From Flavobacteriales bacterium (lineage in GTDB: Bacteria; Bacteroidota; Bacteroidia; Flavobacteriales; UA16), in the NCBI GenBank assembly GCA_030831885.1, contig JAURKF010000242.1, forward strand, positions 1 to 14,201: a stretch of 14,201 bases of DNA, in the 5' to 3' direction. Below, piece by piece: positions 6,599 through 14,201 of this stretch (within the stretch, counting starts at the first letter, position 1; each line of letters opens with the position of its first letter). The notes beneath the pieces were generated by a model, which was not told the DNA's origin, searched no databases, and saw only the letters and a list, made by a program, of their open reading frames with translations. The position numbers and the translations under genes were made by a program.

Positions 6599-8167
6599 CT
6601 AAAAATCAGAGTAGTGGTTCATTATGTTTGATCTTAACCCAAACCAAATGTAACGTGTTTCTGCCTTAAACAAGGGTTGAACAATTTGTGAAACGGTTTC
6701 TTCGCGCCACGTCATACCCATACTTAGAGTCGTACAAGTTTGGGGCTGAACTATCCACGATAGTGATGCGGCCGCTTGGTACACGTCGCGTGTTCCCCAG
6801 GCAACGAAGGGTTGAAAAATGTCATTTGGATTCGACGTGTAATCTCCTTGTGGACCCGCACTTTGAATCATGCGATTTACGCGGGCTTCTGCAATCCAAC
6901 GCTCTTTTCGATAGTTTAGGATAATCAACTGTTCGTTGAGTGCGCTTCCGCCCGGATGCCCGAGCGGCTGATTGACGTGCGAAATAGTTTGCAGCGGGTA
7001 GGGACTTGCATATAAATAGTCACCGGTGTGGTTGAACTCTAGTTGCACGTGTAGCCCGCTCGTAACGAGATCATAAAGTTGCAATCCTGCTTGCCAGCCC
7101 ACACGTCGCGAGGTCCAATGGTCGATGGCCAATTGACTGTATATTTTCATTTTTTTACTCGGAGAAAAGCGCAGGTTTAAACCGAGCATAGAGTTGTTAT
7201 CTGAATCCAGACCATTGATTGCACTCTGCAGTCCTATCACCGGCAATGCTGCGAATAAAGAGGGCGGATGAATACCGATGCTGTCGAATCGATTCCAGAT
7301 AGTGCTTTCGAAAATTCCTATTTCGATATTAGGATGAGGCATAACACTGAGGTAATTCACGCTCGCTGATTTCGGTTTGAACAGCGACTCAGGCACCTCG
7401 CCCCTGGGAAGTCGTTCAAGTGTGCGCAGTTCAGCATACATCGAGCTGTATCGTAGTTTCCCATTCCACCATTCGAAGCTCGCCTTTGCAAACGGATATA
7501 CAAATGAGGCATCACCCCAAAGTATGGATCGATACCCATGGCCATAGAATTGACGCCCTTGACCCATTTGAAGCGTTATAGATTTTGTAGGCGAATAGGT
7601 GAGCAGACTGGTAGCCATAGCGAAGTCATAACCACGATCGCCAAATGATTTTGTGCGTCCGTAGGAAGGGTAAACACCAGAGGTATCGTGCATGCGTCTT
7701 ATATAGTCGGGGGCAAGCGTTTGTGTTTCGAAGAATGCACTTTGAAAACTGAACTTCGATCCTATGTCGCCAACGAGTTGAATGCCCCGTTGATTGAACA
7801 TGAGATTGGCTGATTGGAAGCCTCCGGTATCGGCAATGTCGCGGCCAATAGTTACATCGAACAGCGGATCGATCACGATGCGGTAATCTTCGCTGCGAAT
7901 ATCCACGAGATGATCGCGAAAAAGTTTAGCAACTATTTTTGAGTAATTGCGTGTAGGTTGAACCCATTGGAATTCCTCGGTTCCTATTGTTTTGCTTGCG
8001 CTGAAAGGTTTTTCAGCTAGGTGAATCAGGGTGCTGTCGTTCTTCAGCGCAAGTCGTTCGCTTTCCATAGTCCAAAGCCGGTGAAGCGGAATACTTGCTT
8101 GCTGCGCATACAAAGTTGAAAGTGTGCAGCATGAAAGGAGGAGCCCTATGAAAATGCTGCGATTCAT
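6599..8167 (-). CDS. Outer-membrane beta-barrel, capsule-assembly Wzi-like (also RemB-like)
   Basis: A 522-residue protein starting at ATG 8167-8165, immediately followed by a signal peptide ([14 protein letters not shown]...YA, cleavage after residue 21 before QQA). The rest is rich in alternating hydrophobic/polar stretches and aromatic residues with no long hydrophobic helix, and ends in a terminal phenylalanine (HYSDF), as expected for a barrel inserted by the BAM machinery. The segment [18 protein letters not shown] (202-219) resembles the conserved G-x-G-x2-YRS-L region of Bacteroidota Wzi-family and gliding-motility RemB-type proteins. Wzi is an outer-membrane lectin that holds capsule at the surface. 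The start overlaps the stop of GDP-fucose synthase by 4 bases (ATGA), tying it to surface sugar synthesis. The frame stays open upstream to 8323, but that stretch lies inside fcl and has no signal sequence. Family assignment is from memory of motif shape; the barrel call is firmer than the Wzi call. Confidence 0.7.
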   Translation of the reverse strand: MNRSIFIGLLLSCCTLSTLYAQQASIPLHRLWTMESERLALKNDSTLIHLAEKPFSASKTIGTEEFQWVQPTRNYSKIVAKLFRDHLVDIRSEDYRIVIDPLFDVTIGRDIADTGGFQSANLMFNQRGIQLVGDIGSKFSFQSAFFETQTLAPDYIRRMHDTSGVYPSYGRTKSFGDRGYDFAMATSLLTYSPTKSITLQMGQGRQFYGHGYRSILWGDASFVYPFAKASFEWWNGKLRYSSMYAELRTLERLPRGEVPESLFKPKSASVNYLSVMPHPNIEIGIFESTIWNRFDSIGIHPPSLFAALPVIGLQSAINGLDSDNNSMLGLNLRFSPSKKMKIYSQLAIDHWTSRRVGWQAGLQLYDLVTSGLHVQLEFNHTGDYLYASPYPLQTISHVNQPLGHPGGSALNEQLIILNYRKERWIAEARVNRMIQSAGPQGDYTSNPNDIFQPFVAWGTRDVYQAAASLSWIVQPQTCTTLSMGMTWREETVSQIVQPLFKAETRYIWFGLRSNIMNHYSDF

Positions 8168-9111
8168 TTTGCACGCAGTTCGGCGATTTCTTTTGTTTTG
8201 AATTCGGCATATACTGCCGTAATTCCATCGCGCAATGCAATGCGGTGTTTCCATCCGGAAGCGTGAATGCGCGATACATCCATTAGTTTTCGTGGAGTTC
8301 CATCGGGTTTTTCGGTATTCCATCGAATGTTGCCTTCGAATCCTGTAACCTCTTTCACCATTTCTGCGAGGTCCTTTATGGATAAATCCTCACCGGTTCC
8401 CACATTCACAAACAATTTGTCGTTGTAGTGAAGCATGAGGTGCATGCACGCTTCGGCCAAGTCGTCAACGTGCAAAAATTCGCGCAGCGGAGAGCCCGTT
8501 CCCCACACTTCTACTTCGGCATCACCATTGGATTTAGCTGTGTGAAATTTGCGAATAAGTGCCGGTAACACATGCGAATTGTTGAGGTCGTAATTGTCAT
8601 TGGGCCCATACAAATTCGTTGGCATCGCTGAAATGAAATTGCATCCATACTGATCGCGATATGCTTCACACAATTTGATACCTGCAATTTTGGCGATGGC
8701 ATATGGCTCATTGGTGGGCTCCAAAAATCCCGAAAGCAAGCTCTCTTCTTTTAGGGGCTGCTCAGCCATTTTCGGATAAATGCAAGACGATCCGAGGAAC
8801 AAGAGTTTTTTGCATTGATTGCGATAAGCTGCTTGAATGACGTTGGCTTCAATCATCAAGTTGTCGTAAAGAAATTCTGCGCGGTAAACATTATTCGCGT
8901 GAATGCCGCCCACCTTGGCTGCCGAGAGGAATACAAACTCCGGTTGCGTATCTGCGAAGAATTGCTCAACTTCTTGCTGGTTCCTTAGGTCGAGTTCCGA
9001 TGAAGTGCGTATGAGGATATTGGTGTATCCATCCTTCTGCAGCTTGCGCACAATGGCGCTTCCCACCATGCCTCGGTGCCCGGCAACGTAAATGCGTGCA
9101 TTCTTTTCCAT
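8164..9111 (-). CDS. fcl: GDP-L-fucose synthase
   Basis: A 315-residue extended short-chain dehydrogenase/reductase that converts GDP-4-keto-6-deoxy-D-mannose to GDP-L-fucose with NADPH (epimerisation at C3/C5, then reduction at C4). NADP Rossmann motif GHRGMVG (11-17); catalytic triad S108, Y137, K141; acid/base residues C110 and H180 of the epimerase site; highly conserved LGSSCIYP (106-113), [11 protein letters not shown] (131-141), PTNLYGP (164-170) and REFLHVDD in the substrate half. The match to the E. coli enzyme is strong throughout. ATG at 9111-9109 gives [14 protein letters not shown], the normal N-terminus; the frame is open upstream to 9174 but that overlaps the permease and looks spurious. 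GDP-mannose 4,6-dehydratase (gmd), which supplies the substrate, is not in the window. Downstream coupling to the Wzi-like gene suggests fucose or a related sugar is part of the surface glycan. Confidence 0.97.
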   Translation of the reverse strand: MEKNARIYVAGHRGMVGSAIVRKLQKDGYTNILIRTSSELDLRNQQEVEQFFADTQPEFVFLSAAKVGGIHANNVYRAEFLYDNLMIEANVIQAAYRNQCKKLLFLGSSCIYPKMAEQPLKEESLLSGFLEPTNEPYAIAKIAGIKLCEAYRDQYGCNFISAMPTNLYGPNDNYDLNNSHVLPALIRKFHTAKSNGDAEVEVWGTGSPLREFLHVDDLAEACMHLMLHYNDKLFVNVGTGEDLSIKDLAEMVKEVTGFEGNIRWNTEKPDGTPRKLMDVSRIHASGWKHRIALRDGITAVYAEFKTKEIAELRAK

Positions 9112-9139
9112 AGCTGCGAATGTAAAAGAGAATTGACGA

Positions 9140-10249
9140 TTACTCACGCACATCCAGCGCATCGCGCAGGCCATTGCCTACCATCATAAAGGCAAGTACC
9201 AACAACATAATCATTATACCCGGCACCAGAGCCAAATAGGCGAGGTCGGTAGTTATATATGCGTAGTGTTCTCGAATCATATTACCCCAGCTGGGTGTCG
9301 GTATTTGGGCTCCCAATCCGAGAAAGCTGAGACCGGCCTCGATAAGAATGGCTGAGGCGAAATTGGCTGCCGAAATCACAATGATGGGCGAAAGAATATT
9401 GGGTAGTACATGGTGGAAGACGATGCGCATTTCGGAAAAGCCCATTGCACGCGCCGCTTCGATGTATTCCTTTTCACGAATACTCAATACCTGTCCTCGG
9501 GCAATGCGCGCAACCTCAACCCACATGGTAAGACCCACGGCTAAAAAGACTTTCCAAAATCCGGTGCCGAATGCGAAGGTGATGGCCATAACCAAAATGA
9601 GGGTTGGTACTGCCCAAATCACGTTCGTAAACCACATGATAATGCTATCGACTCGCCCTCTGAAATAACCTGCAGCAAGTCCTAAAGTGAGCCCGATTAA
9701 AAGTGAAATAACTACGGCAATGGCACCAACAGAAAGCGAAATAACAGTGCCGGCCATTAAGCGGGAAAGTAAGTCGCGACCATATTTATCAGTGCCGAGC
9801 AAAAAGTTTCTGCTGAACTCGAAACCTCCTTCGTCGTTCTGTAATAGTTGTTCTTGCGGAATTTTCTTGCCTTCCGTGTTCTTTTCTCCCATCGGCCAAA
9901 TGGTGATACCTTCTTTAGTGGCAGAGATACTATCAATTGGTACAGACGAGTAGTTCTTTGGTTTTCCTCCGGCCATCCACTCTTGCCATAAGCTGATTTC
10001 GGGCATGTCGCGTTTTACTCGTATTTCACGAATGCTACTGCCCGGTTTGAGACGACTTATGGAGAGCATTTGGTCGTTGGCATCCAACGTAGAATCGGGA
10101 CGAATGAATGGACCCAGCGCCGAAATCAATACGAGCAATGCAATGAAGATGAGTCCACCCATTGCAAGTGGATTGGACCGGAAGCGCATCCAGGCTATGC
10201 GTCCGGGTGAACGATTATCTAGCGAATGATTGTTTTGCGTCCCTTCCAC
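9140..10249 (-). CDS. ABC transporter permease, DppC/OppC family
   Basis: A 369-residue inner-membrane permease of the dipeptide/oligopeptide/nickel type. The N-terminal OppC-type segment [11 protein letters not shown] (19-29) precedes membrane helix 1 (about 30-49); the core has LGTDKYGRD (151-159), five further hydrophobic segments, and the cytoplasmic EAA loop [21 protein letters not shown] (264-283 region) that docks the ATPase. The C-terminal half is typical (SFLGLG, PSWGNM, DALD-VRE end). Between helix 1 and LGTD there are about 100 residues, against roughly 40 in E. coli DppC, so the extracytoplasmic loop carries about 60 extra residues. No permease partner, ATPase or binding protein is adjacent. 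The likely GTG start (10249-10247) lies within the last 31 bases of the glycosyltransferase gene; an ATG at residue 21 is possible but would cut the conserved N-terminal segment. Substrate unknown; peptide is the default guess. Confidence 0.9.
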   Translation of the reverse strand: MEGTQNNHSLDNRSPGRIAWMRFRSNPLAMGGLIFIALLVLISALGPFIRPDSTLDANDQMLSISRLKPGSSIREIRVKRDMPEISLWQEWMAGGKPKNYSSVPIDSISATKEGITIWPMGEKNTEGKKIPQEQLLQNDEGGFEFSRNFLLGTDKYGRDLLSRLMAGTVISLSVGAIAVVISLLIGLTLGLAAGYFRGRVDSIIMWFTNVIWAVPTLILVMAITFAFGTGFWKVFLAVGLTMWVEVARIARGQVLSIREKEYIEAARAMGFSEMRIVFHHVLPNILSPIIVISAANFASAILIEAGLSFLGLGAQIPTPSWGNMIREHYAYITTDLAYLALVPGIMIMLLVLAFMMVGNGLRDALDVRE

Positions 10250-11337
10250 GATGGTCGAATGAATTGGCTAAGCAGCGGGAACAAAGTTGCATAGAAGGGA
10301 TAAAGAAAAACGAGCAACACATAAAATCTCTTCAGCTGTTTTATACACAACCAACGACCCGCCATCCAAATAAGCCATGCATCCAGTCCTATCTTGATGA
10401 ATGCACCTATTGTAAAAAAACCTATAGGCAGGGCGCCTAGAAACGTTGCTATAGCGGTTGCAATAAGTGCTGCGTTGGTAAGAAAGGTGAGCCAAGCGGT
10501 TGCAGGAAGGCTGTAATCGCTAACAAATCCTGTTTTCCCCATCCAGCGCAATCGCTGCCTGGCGAAGCCGCGCCAGGTTGATTGGGGTTCAGTGGAAACA
10601 CGGGTGAACCGATCATGCACCCAAACAACTTTTCCAAATGGCTTTAAGGCATTTAGTAAAAAAACATCATCGCCACTGGGAATGTGCATGTCGCTCCGCT
10701 CGGAACGCACACGGAAATATGCTTCCTTGCGAAAGCAAAGATTCCCTCCGTTGCACAGAATGGGTTGCCTCATCATAGCCATTGCTGCAGTAACCCCCAT
10801 CACGCTCGCAAATTCTACCTCTTGTAATTTGCCGATGAGATTTTTTCCCGGTCCGATGTGCAGAGGTAAAATCAATAGATCGTTCGAGTTGGCATTGGTC
10901 CATGATGCAATTCTCTTTAACCAACCTTCGCACGGATCAATATCCGCATCGAGTGTTACAATCCATTCGGTTGTTGCTTCCTGCACGGCTATATCAACTC
11001 CTAGTTTTTTTCCATGTGTTTGATCTTGCTGCAGAAGCCGTATGTTGTTGTTTTCTGCTATAATGGCTTTTGCAATCAACGCAGATTCGTCGGTGCTGTG
11101 ATCATCAACGAGCAAGATTGTTGCTCCCGGGGCCTCTGGAAGTTGCCGAATAAGCGCATTCAAAAGCCTTGGTAAATGTGCAGCCTCATTTCGGAAGGGT
11201 ATGATGATGGTGAGATGCTTAGAGTCAGTTATGCTTTTCGGTGTCGCATTCGTTCTGTGCCAACAGGCAATCATGCGAAGCAGCCACAACGCATAGAGAA
11301 CAATAAGAAGCCCTGCGGCAATGAGTAGAACTGTCAT
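10219..11337 (-). CDS. Membrane-anchored family 2 glycosyltransferase
   Basis: A 372-residue GT-A fold processive-type transferase. An N-terminal membrane helix (about 2-20) is followed by the catalytic domain: IIIPFRNE (44-51), nucleotide-binding VDDHSTDES (77-85), the metal-binding D130-A-D132, the acceptor/catalytic region SGDD (221-224), and QRLRW (261-265), the QxxRW motif seen in cellulose/hyaluronan synthase-like GT2 enzymes. Two to three membrane helices (about 280-350) and a basic tail (KGRKTIIR) follow. This layout suggests sugar transfer at the cytoplasmic face onto a lipid or growing chain. It is the first gene of the minus-strand run; its last 31 bases overlap the permease start. 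Its ATG lies 28 bases from the divergent ruvC start. Donor and acceptor cannot be inferred; WecA-like and GDP-fucose genes downstream suggest surface glycan. Confidence 0.9.
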   Translation of the reverse strand: MTVLLIAAGLLIVLYALWLLRMIACWHRTNATPKSITDSKHLTIIIPFRNEAAHLPRLLNALIRQLPEAPGATILLVDDHSTDESALIAKAIIAENNNIRLLQQDQTHGKKLGVDIAVQEATTEWIVTLDADIDPCEGWLKRIASWTNANSNDLLILPLHIGPGKNLIGKLQEVEFASVMGVTAAMAMMRQPILCNGGNLCFRKEAYFRVRSERSDMHIPSGDDVFLLNALKPFGKVVWVHDRFTRVSTEPQSTWRGFARQRLRWMGKTGFVSDYSLPATAWLTFLTNAALIATAIATFLGALPIGFFTIGAFIKIGLDAWLIWMAGRWLCIKQLKRFYVLLVFLYPFYATLFPLLSQFIRPSWKGRKTIIR

Positions 11338-11365
11338 AGCTTTACAGCATCAAAGAAACGAGCAA

Positions 11366-11944
11366 GTGAGTAACGAGCGCATCATTTTGGGAATTGACCC
11401 GGGCACCATAATTATGGGTTATGGACTCATCGAGGTGCAGGGTAAACAAATGAAACTCCTGGCGCTGGGAGTTTTGAGGCTCGATAAAATCGATGATCAT
11501 CATCTTAAGCTGCAGAAAATCTTTGAACGATGCATCGAACTCATTGACGGATTTCATCCGGATGAGCTTGCAATCGAAGCCCCATTCTTTGGGAAGAATG
11601 TGCAATCGATGCTAAAGCTTGGCAGGGCACAAGGTGTTGCCATTGCCGCCGCTTTGAGCCGAAAGCTCCCCGTTATGGAATATGCTCCCCGTAAAATCAA
11701 ACAGAGTATTACCGGCAATGGCAGTGCCTCCAAAGAACAGGTGGCTGCCATGTTGCAGCGAGTGCTGCAAATACCCGATGCTGATATGCCTGAAAAGCTC
11801 GATGCCACGGATGGCCTTGCTGCAGCTGTATGTCATTTTTACCAAAGTAGCAGTCCGCTGACGGCCGGGAAGTCATACTCCGGATGGAAGTCTTTTTTGT
11901 CGGCTAATCCCGATCGGTTGGGTGGCAAGAGCAAAAAGAGTTAA
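11366..11944 (+). CDS. ruvC: Crossover junction endodeoxyribonuclease RuvC
   Basis: Holliday-junction resolvase that, with RuvAB, nicks two opposing strands of a four-way junction during recombinational repair. With a GTG start (11366-11368) the protein is 192 residues and begins [14 protein letters not shown], as usual for the family. The four acidic metal ligands are in place: D11 (GIDPGT), E71 (IEAPFFGKN, with the junction-wedging FF pair 74-75), D146 and D149 ([12 protein letters not shown]). Basic, conserved [20 protein letters not shown] (107-126) precedes them. The C-terminal [13 protein letters not shown] tail (173-185) is a Bacteroidota-style extension. An ATG at 11321 in the same frame would add 15 residues with no family resemblance and would overlap the glycosyltransferase start, so it is not preferred. 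Likely co-transcribed with the downstream PLP enzyme, 37 bases away. Confidence 0.95.
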   Translation: MSNERIILGIDPGTIIMGYGLIEVQGKQMKLLALGVLRLDKIDDHHLKLQKIFERCIELIDGFHPDELAIEAPFFGKNVQSMLKLGRAQGVAIAAALSRKLPVMEYAPRKIKQSITGNGSASKEQVAAMLQRVLQIPDADMPEKLDATDGLAAAVCHFYQSSSPLTAGKSYSGWKSFLSANPDRLGGKSKKS

Positions 11945-11981
11945 GCCTTTTTTGTTGTTACTTGCGGCAAATTAAAATCGT

Positions 11982-13130
11982 ATGAAATTCGGTACTAAGG
12001 CAATTCACGCCGGCCAGGAGCCCGATCCCACCACGGGCGCCATCATGACACCTATTTATCAAACTTCGACTTACGTGCAGGAGGCACCGGCCAAGCATAA
12101 GGGATATGCTTATGCGCGTGGAAAGAACCCTACGCGTAGTGCGTTGGAAGGCTGTCTTGCAGCATTGGAAAATGCGCAGCACTGCTTGTGTTTTAGCAGC
12201 GGAATGGGTGCAGTTGATACCATTATCAAATTGCTTTCTCCCGGCGATGAGGTTATCGCAACTGATGATTTATATGGCGGGACGTATCGCCTGTTTACGA
12301 AGGTGTTTGAAAAGATGGGCATCCGTTTTCATTTCGTGGATATGCACGATTTCGCTGCGGTGGAGGCTTGTGTGAACCACAGAACCCGCATGATCTGGAT
12401 TGAGACACCCACCAATCCAATGATGAAGATTATCGACATTTCGCATTACACTGATCTTGCAAAGCGCCATGGCATTTGGTCGGTAGTCGATAACACATTT
12501 GCTTCTCCTTATTTGCAAAACCCACTTGATTTGGGTGCCGATATCGTGATGCACAGTGCTACCAAGTATTTGGGTGGTCACAGCGATGTGGTGATGGGCG
12601 CGCTGATGACCAATGACAATGATTTATATACACAACTTGCTTTTATAACGAATTCATGCGGCCCCGTTCCCGGGCCGCAGGATTCATTCCTCGTGTTGCG
12701 CGGAGTGAAGACCTTGCATTTACGCATGCGAGCACATTGCGAAAACGGTCGCGCGGTTGCTGAATTTCTTCGCGCACATCCAAAAGTGGGGAAGGTATAT
12801 TGGCCCGGATTTACAGATCACCCCAACCATGAAGTAGCCAAGCGTCAGATGCGCGACTTCGGGGGTATGATATCGTTTACTCTCAAGAGCGATTCTTTTG
12901 ATGATGCAAGTGAACTCGCTCAATCGTTGTGTGTTTTCTCGTTGGCTGAATCGCTGGGCGGCGTAGAATCCTTGGTAGGACATCCGGCTTCTATGACGCA
13001 CGCATCGATTCCTCGTGAGGAGCGCATTAAAACCGGTTTGGTAGATTCGCTTTTGCGATTGAGTGTAGGCGTGGAAGATGTGGAAGACCTCCTGGAAGAT
13101 TTGCGTCAGGCACTCGAGAAAGTGAAGTAG
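11982..13130 (+). CDS. metB: Cystathionine gamma-synthase / gamma-lyase family PLP enzyme
   Basis: A 382-residue fold-type I PLP enzyme of the Cys/Met metabolism family, cytoplasmic and expected to be a tetramer. PLP lysine K195 sits in HSATKYLGGHSD (191-202), the family signature; cofactor and substrate contacts include YARGKNPTR (44-52), SSGMGA (72-77), Y98, D170 (VVDNTF) and S192; the C-terminal substrate-carboxylate region has SLAESLGGVESL and RLSVGVED. These residues are shared by cystathionine gamma-synthase (metB: acylhomoserine + cysteine to cystathionine) and gamma-lyase (cystathionine to cysteine, 2-oxobutyrate and ammonia), so the direction is not decided by sequence; many homologues do both. 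No other methionine or cysteine gene is nearby. It is 37 bases after ruvC and 17 before kynurenine monooxygenase, probably one transcript. Confidence 0.9.
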   Translation: MKFGTKAIHAGQEPDPTTGAIMTPIYQTSTYVQEAPAKHKGYAYARGKNPTRSALEGCLAALENAQHCLCFSSGMGAVDTIIKLLSPGDEVIATDDLYGGTYRLFTKVFEKMGIRFHFVDMHDFAAVEACVNHRTRMIWIETPTNPMMKIIDISHYTDLAKRHGIWSVVDNTFASPYLQNPLDLGADIVMHSATKYLGGHSDVVMGALMTNDNDLYTQLAFITNSCGPVPGPQDSFLVLRGVKTLHLRMRAHCENGRAVAEFLRAHPKVGKVYWPGFTDHPNHEVAKRQMRDFGGMISFTLKSDSFDDASELAQSLCVFSLAESLGGVESLVGHPASMTHASIPREERIKTGLVDSLLRLSVGVEDVEDLLEDLRQALEKVK

Positions 13131-13147
13131 TAAGATCCTATTCAAGA

Positions 13148-14201
13148 ATGAACAACAAGAAAGTAGCAATAGTTGGGGCAGGTTTGGTTGGCAGCTTATG
13201 GGCGGTCTATATGGCCAAACGTGGTTATCAGGTCGATGTGTACGATCGTCGCCCCGACATCCGTAAAATGAAAATTGTTCAAGGGAAAAGTATCAATCTT
13301 GCACTGAGTGAGCGTGGCTGGAAGGGGCTGGAAGGAGCCGGTATAGCAGATGCCATTCGCAAGGTTGCCCTGCCCATGCACGGACGGTTGATGCATGCAG
13401 TGGACGGTGTGCTTACCTATCAGCCTTATGGAAAAGAAGGTCAGGCCATTTATAGTGTGTCGAGGGGTTTGCTCAATCAAACCTTGATGCAATGCGCTTC
13501 CGAACATGAAAACGTGAAGCTAGTATTTCAGCATCGCTGCAAGGACGTGGATTTGGAAAACAATACCTTGATTTTTCATGATGAAACGTCCGGAGAAGAA
13601 GTGCGTGAATCGTACAGTCAGATATTCGGTACTGATGGAGCGTTCAGCGCGGTGCGTGGAAGGTTGACACGTCTCGATCGTTACGACTATTCGCAGTCCT
13701 ACTTAGATCACGGATATAAGGAATTGGAAATTCCTGCCAAACCGGACGGGACACATCAGTTGAGAAAGGATTGTTTGCATATATGGCCACGTGGCGAGTT
13801 TATGATGATTGCCTTGCCAAATGTGGATGGATCGTTCACGTGTACGTTGTTTATTCCTTTTGAAGGGGAGCATTCACTGGCAAATCTGAAAACACCGGAA
13901 GCTGTGCGCTCATTCTTCCAACAACATTTCCCCGATGCTGTGCCTATGATGCCCGAGCTCGTTGACGATTTTTTTGCCAATCCTGATGCAAGCCTGGTAA
14001 TGACGAAGTGTTATCCATGGCATTATAAAAATGCCGTTTGTTTGATGGGCGACGCAGCACATGCTATTGTTCCGTTCTATGGTCAAGGCATGAATGCAGG
14101 TTTTGAGGATTGTACCTACTTGAATGAGTTGCTTAATCAATACCACGATGATGTAGATAAAGTAATGCCTGAGTACGCCCGTATCCGCAAACCTGCGGGT
14201 G
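13148..14201 (+). CDS. kmo: Kynurenine 3-monooxygenase, N-terminal ~351 residues (runs off right edge)
   Basis: An FAD-dependent aromatic hydroxylase that converts L-kynurenine to 3-hydroxykynurenine with NADPH and O2. The open frame from ATG 13148 has no stop before the edge, so about 100 residues of the usual ~450 are missing. FAD dinucleotide fold: KVAIVGAGLVGS with GxGxxG (10-15) and the acidic strand end VYDRRPDIR; the KMO-typical GKSINLALSERG segment; SVSRGLLNQTLM; DG motif TDGAFSAVR; and the second FAD motif starting G301-D302 (GDAAHAIVPFYGQGMNAGFED). This last motif, with the PFYGQGMNAG wording, is characteristic of KMO as opposed to general salicylate or phenol hydroxylases. The product feeds kynureninase (not in the window) and then the 3-hydroxyanthranilate dioxygenase at 565-1092. 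Start chosen at the only ATG placing GxGxxG near residue 10; 17 bases after the PLP enzyme. Confidence 0.95.
   Translation, partial: MNNKKVAIVGAGLVGSLWAVYMAKRGYQVDVYDRRPDIRKMKIVQGKSINLALSERGWKGLEGAGIADAIRKVALPMHGRLMHAVDGVLTYQPYGKEGQAIYSVSRGLLNQTLMQCASEHENVKLVFQHRCKDVDLENNTLIFHDETSGEEVRESYSQIFGTDGAFSAVRGRLTRLDRYDYSQSYLDHGYKELEIPAKPDGTHQLRKDCLHIWPRGEFMMIALPNVDGSFTCTLFIPFEGEHSLANLKTPEAVRSFFQQHFPDAVPMMPELVDDFFANPDASLVMTKCYPWHYKNAVCLMGDAAHAIVPFYGQGMNAGFEDCTYLNELLNQYHDDVDKVMPEYARIRKPAG

Noticed and set aside
8168..8323. 52-codon upstream extension of the Wzi-like frame
   Set aside because: It is inside fcl in another frame and would bury the clear signal peptide that begins at 8167.
9112..9174. 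21-codon upstream extension of fcl
   Set aside because: It overlaps the permease 3' end and adds residues not found in GDP-fucose synthases; the ATG at 9111 gives the family-standard N-terminus.
11351..11358. TTTCTTTG on the minus strand as a -7 element for the glycosyltransferase
   Set aside because: It matches five of six fixed positions, but no TTG-type -33 element stands at a suitable distance; chance is likely.
12720..13169. Minus-strand open frame (149 codons) antisense to the PLP enzyme
   Set aside because: It is fully opposite a well-conserved gene and its peptide shows no domain signature.
1..14201. Search for CRISPR arrays, tRNA/rRNA, insertion sequences, phage or toxin-antitoxin genes
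   Set aside because: No regular repeat-spacer pattern, transposase/integrase motifs, cloverleaf or small paired ORFs were found by reading; gaps are all under 80 bases.

Overview
The window looks like chromosomal DNA of a member of the Bacteroidota (Flavobacteriales/Sphingobacteriales-like; genus not resolvable from the sequence alone). The reasons are: no start codon is preceded by a convincing Shine-Dalgarno sequence; the sigma-54 regulator is of a DNA-binding-domain-free, ~390-residue type; there is a group II-type geranylgeranylglyceryl phosphate synthase; secreted proteins carry PKD domains; and the RuvC and dipeptide-permease variants are Bacteroidota-like. No tRNA, rRNA, CRISPR array, insertion sequence or phage gene is visible. 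Coding density is very high: the largest gap between genes is 78 bases.

Left arm, minus strand (about 1-11337): ten genes run in one direction. In transcription order they are a membrane-anchored family 2 glycosyltransferase, a DppC/OppC-type ABC permease, GDP-L-fucose synthase (fcl), a Wzi-like outer-membrane beta-barrel, a WecA/TagO/MraY-family lipid-phosphate sugar-1-phosphate transferase, a sigma-54 response regulator lacking a DNA-binding domain, a PcrA/UvrD helicase, a PcrB-like geranylgeranylglyceryl phosphate synthase, 3-hydroxyanthranilate 3,4-dioxygenase, and the 5' part of a secreted PKD-domain protein cut by the window edge. Two junctions are 4-base ATGA overlaps (fcl/wzi-like and GGGP synthase/dioxygenase), one is a 31-base overlap (glycosyltransferase/permease), and helicase to GGGP synthase is only 3 bases. 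The first five genes form a surface-glycan theme: sugar nucleotide synthesis, lipid-linked initiation, a glycosyltransferase and a surface barrel.

Right arm, plus strand (11366-14201): ruvC, a cystathionine gamma-synthase/lyase-type PLP enzyme, and the first ~351 codons of kynurenine 3-monooxygenase, which runs off the right edge. The starts of ruvC and the glycosyltransferase are divergent and only 28 bases apart.

Two enzymes of the oxygen-dependent kynurenine route to quinolinate/NAD (kynurenine 3-monooxygenase and 3-hydroxyanthranilate dioxygenase) sit at opposite ends of the window on opposite strands, so the pathway is present but not clustered. I do not see an obviously new defence or mobile system. 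The observations most worth following are the back-to-back PcrA-like helicase and PcrB-like ether-lipid synthase (the Firmicutes pcrB-pcrA pairing in reversed order), the potential for archaeal-type ether lipids, the regulator without a DNA-binding domain, and the stand-alone ABC permease with an enlarged extracytoplasmic loop inside a glycan gene run.
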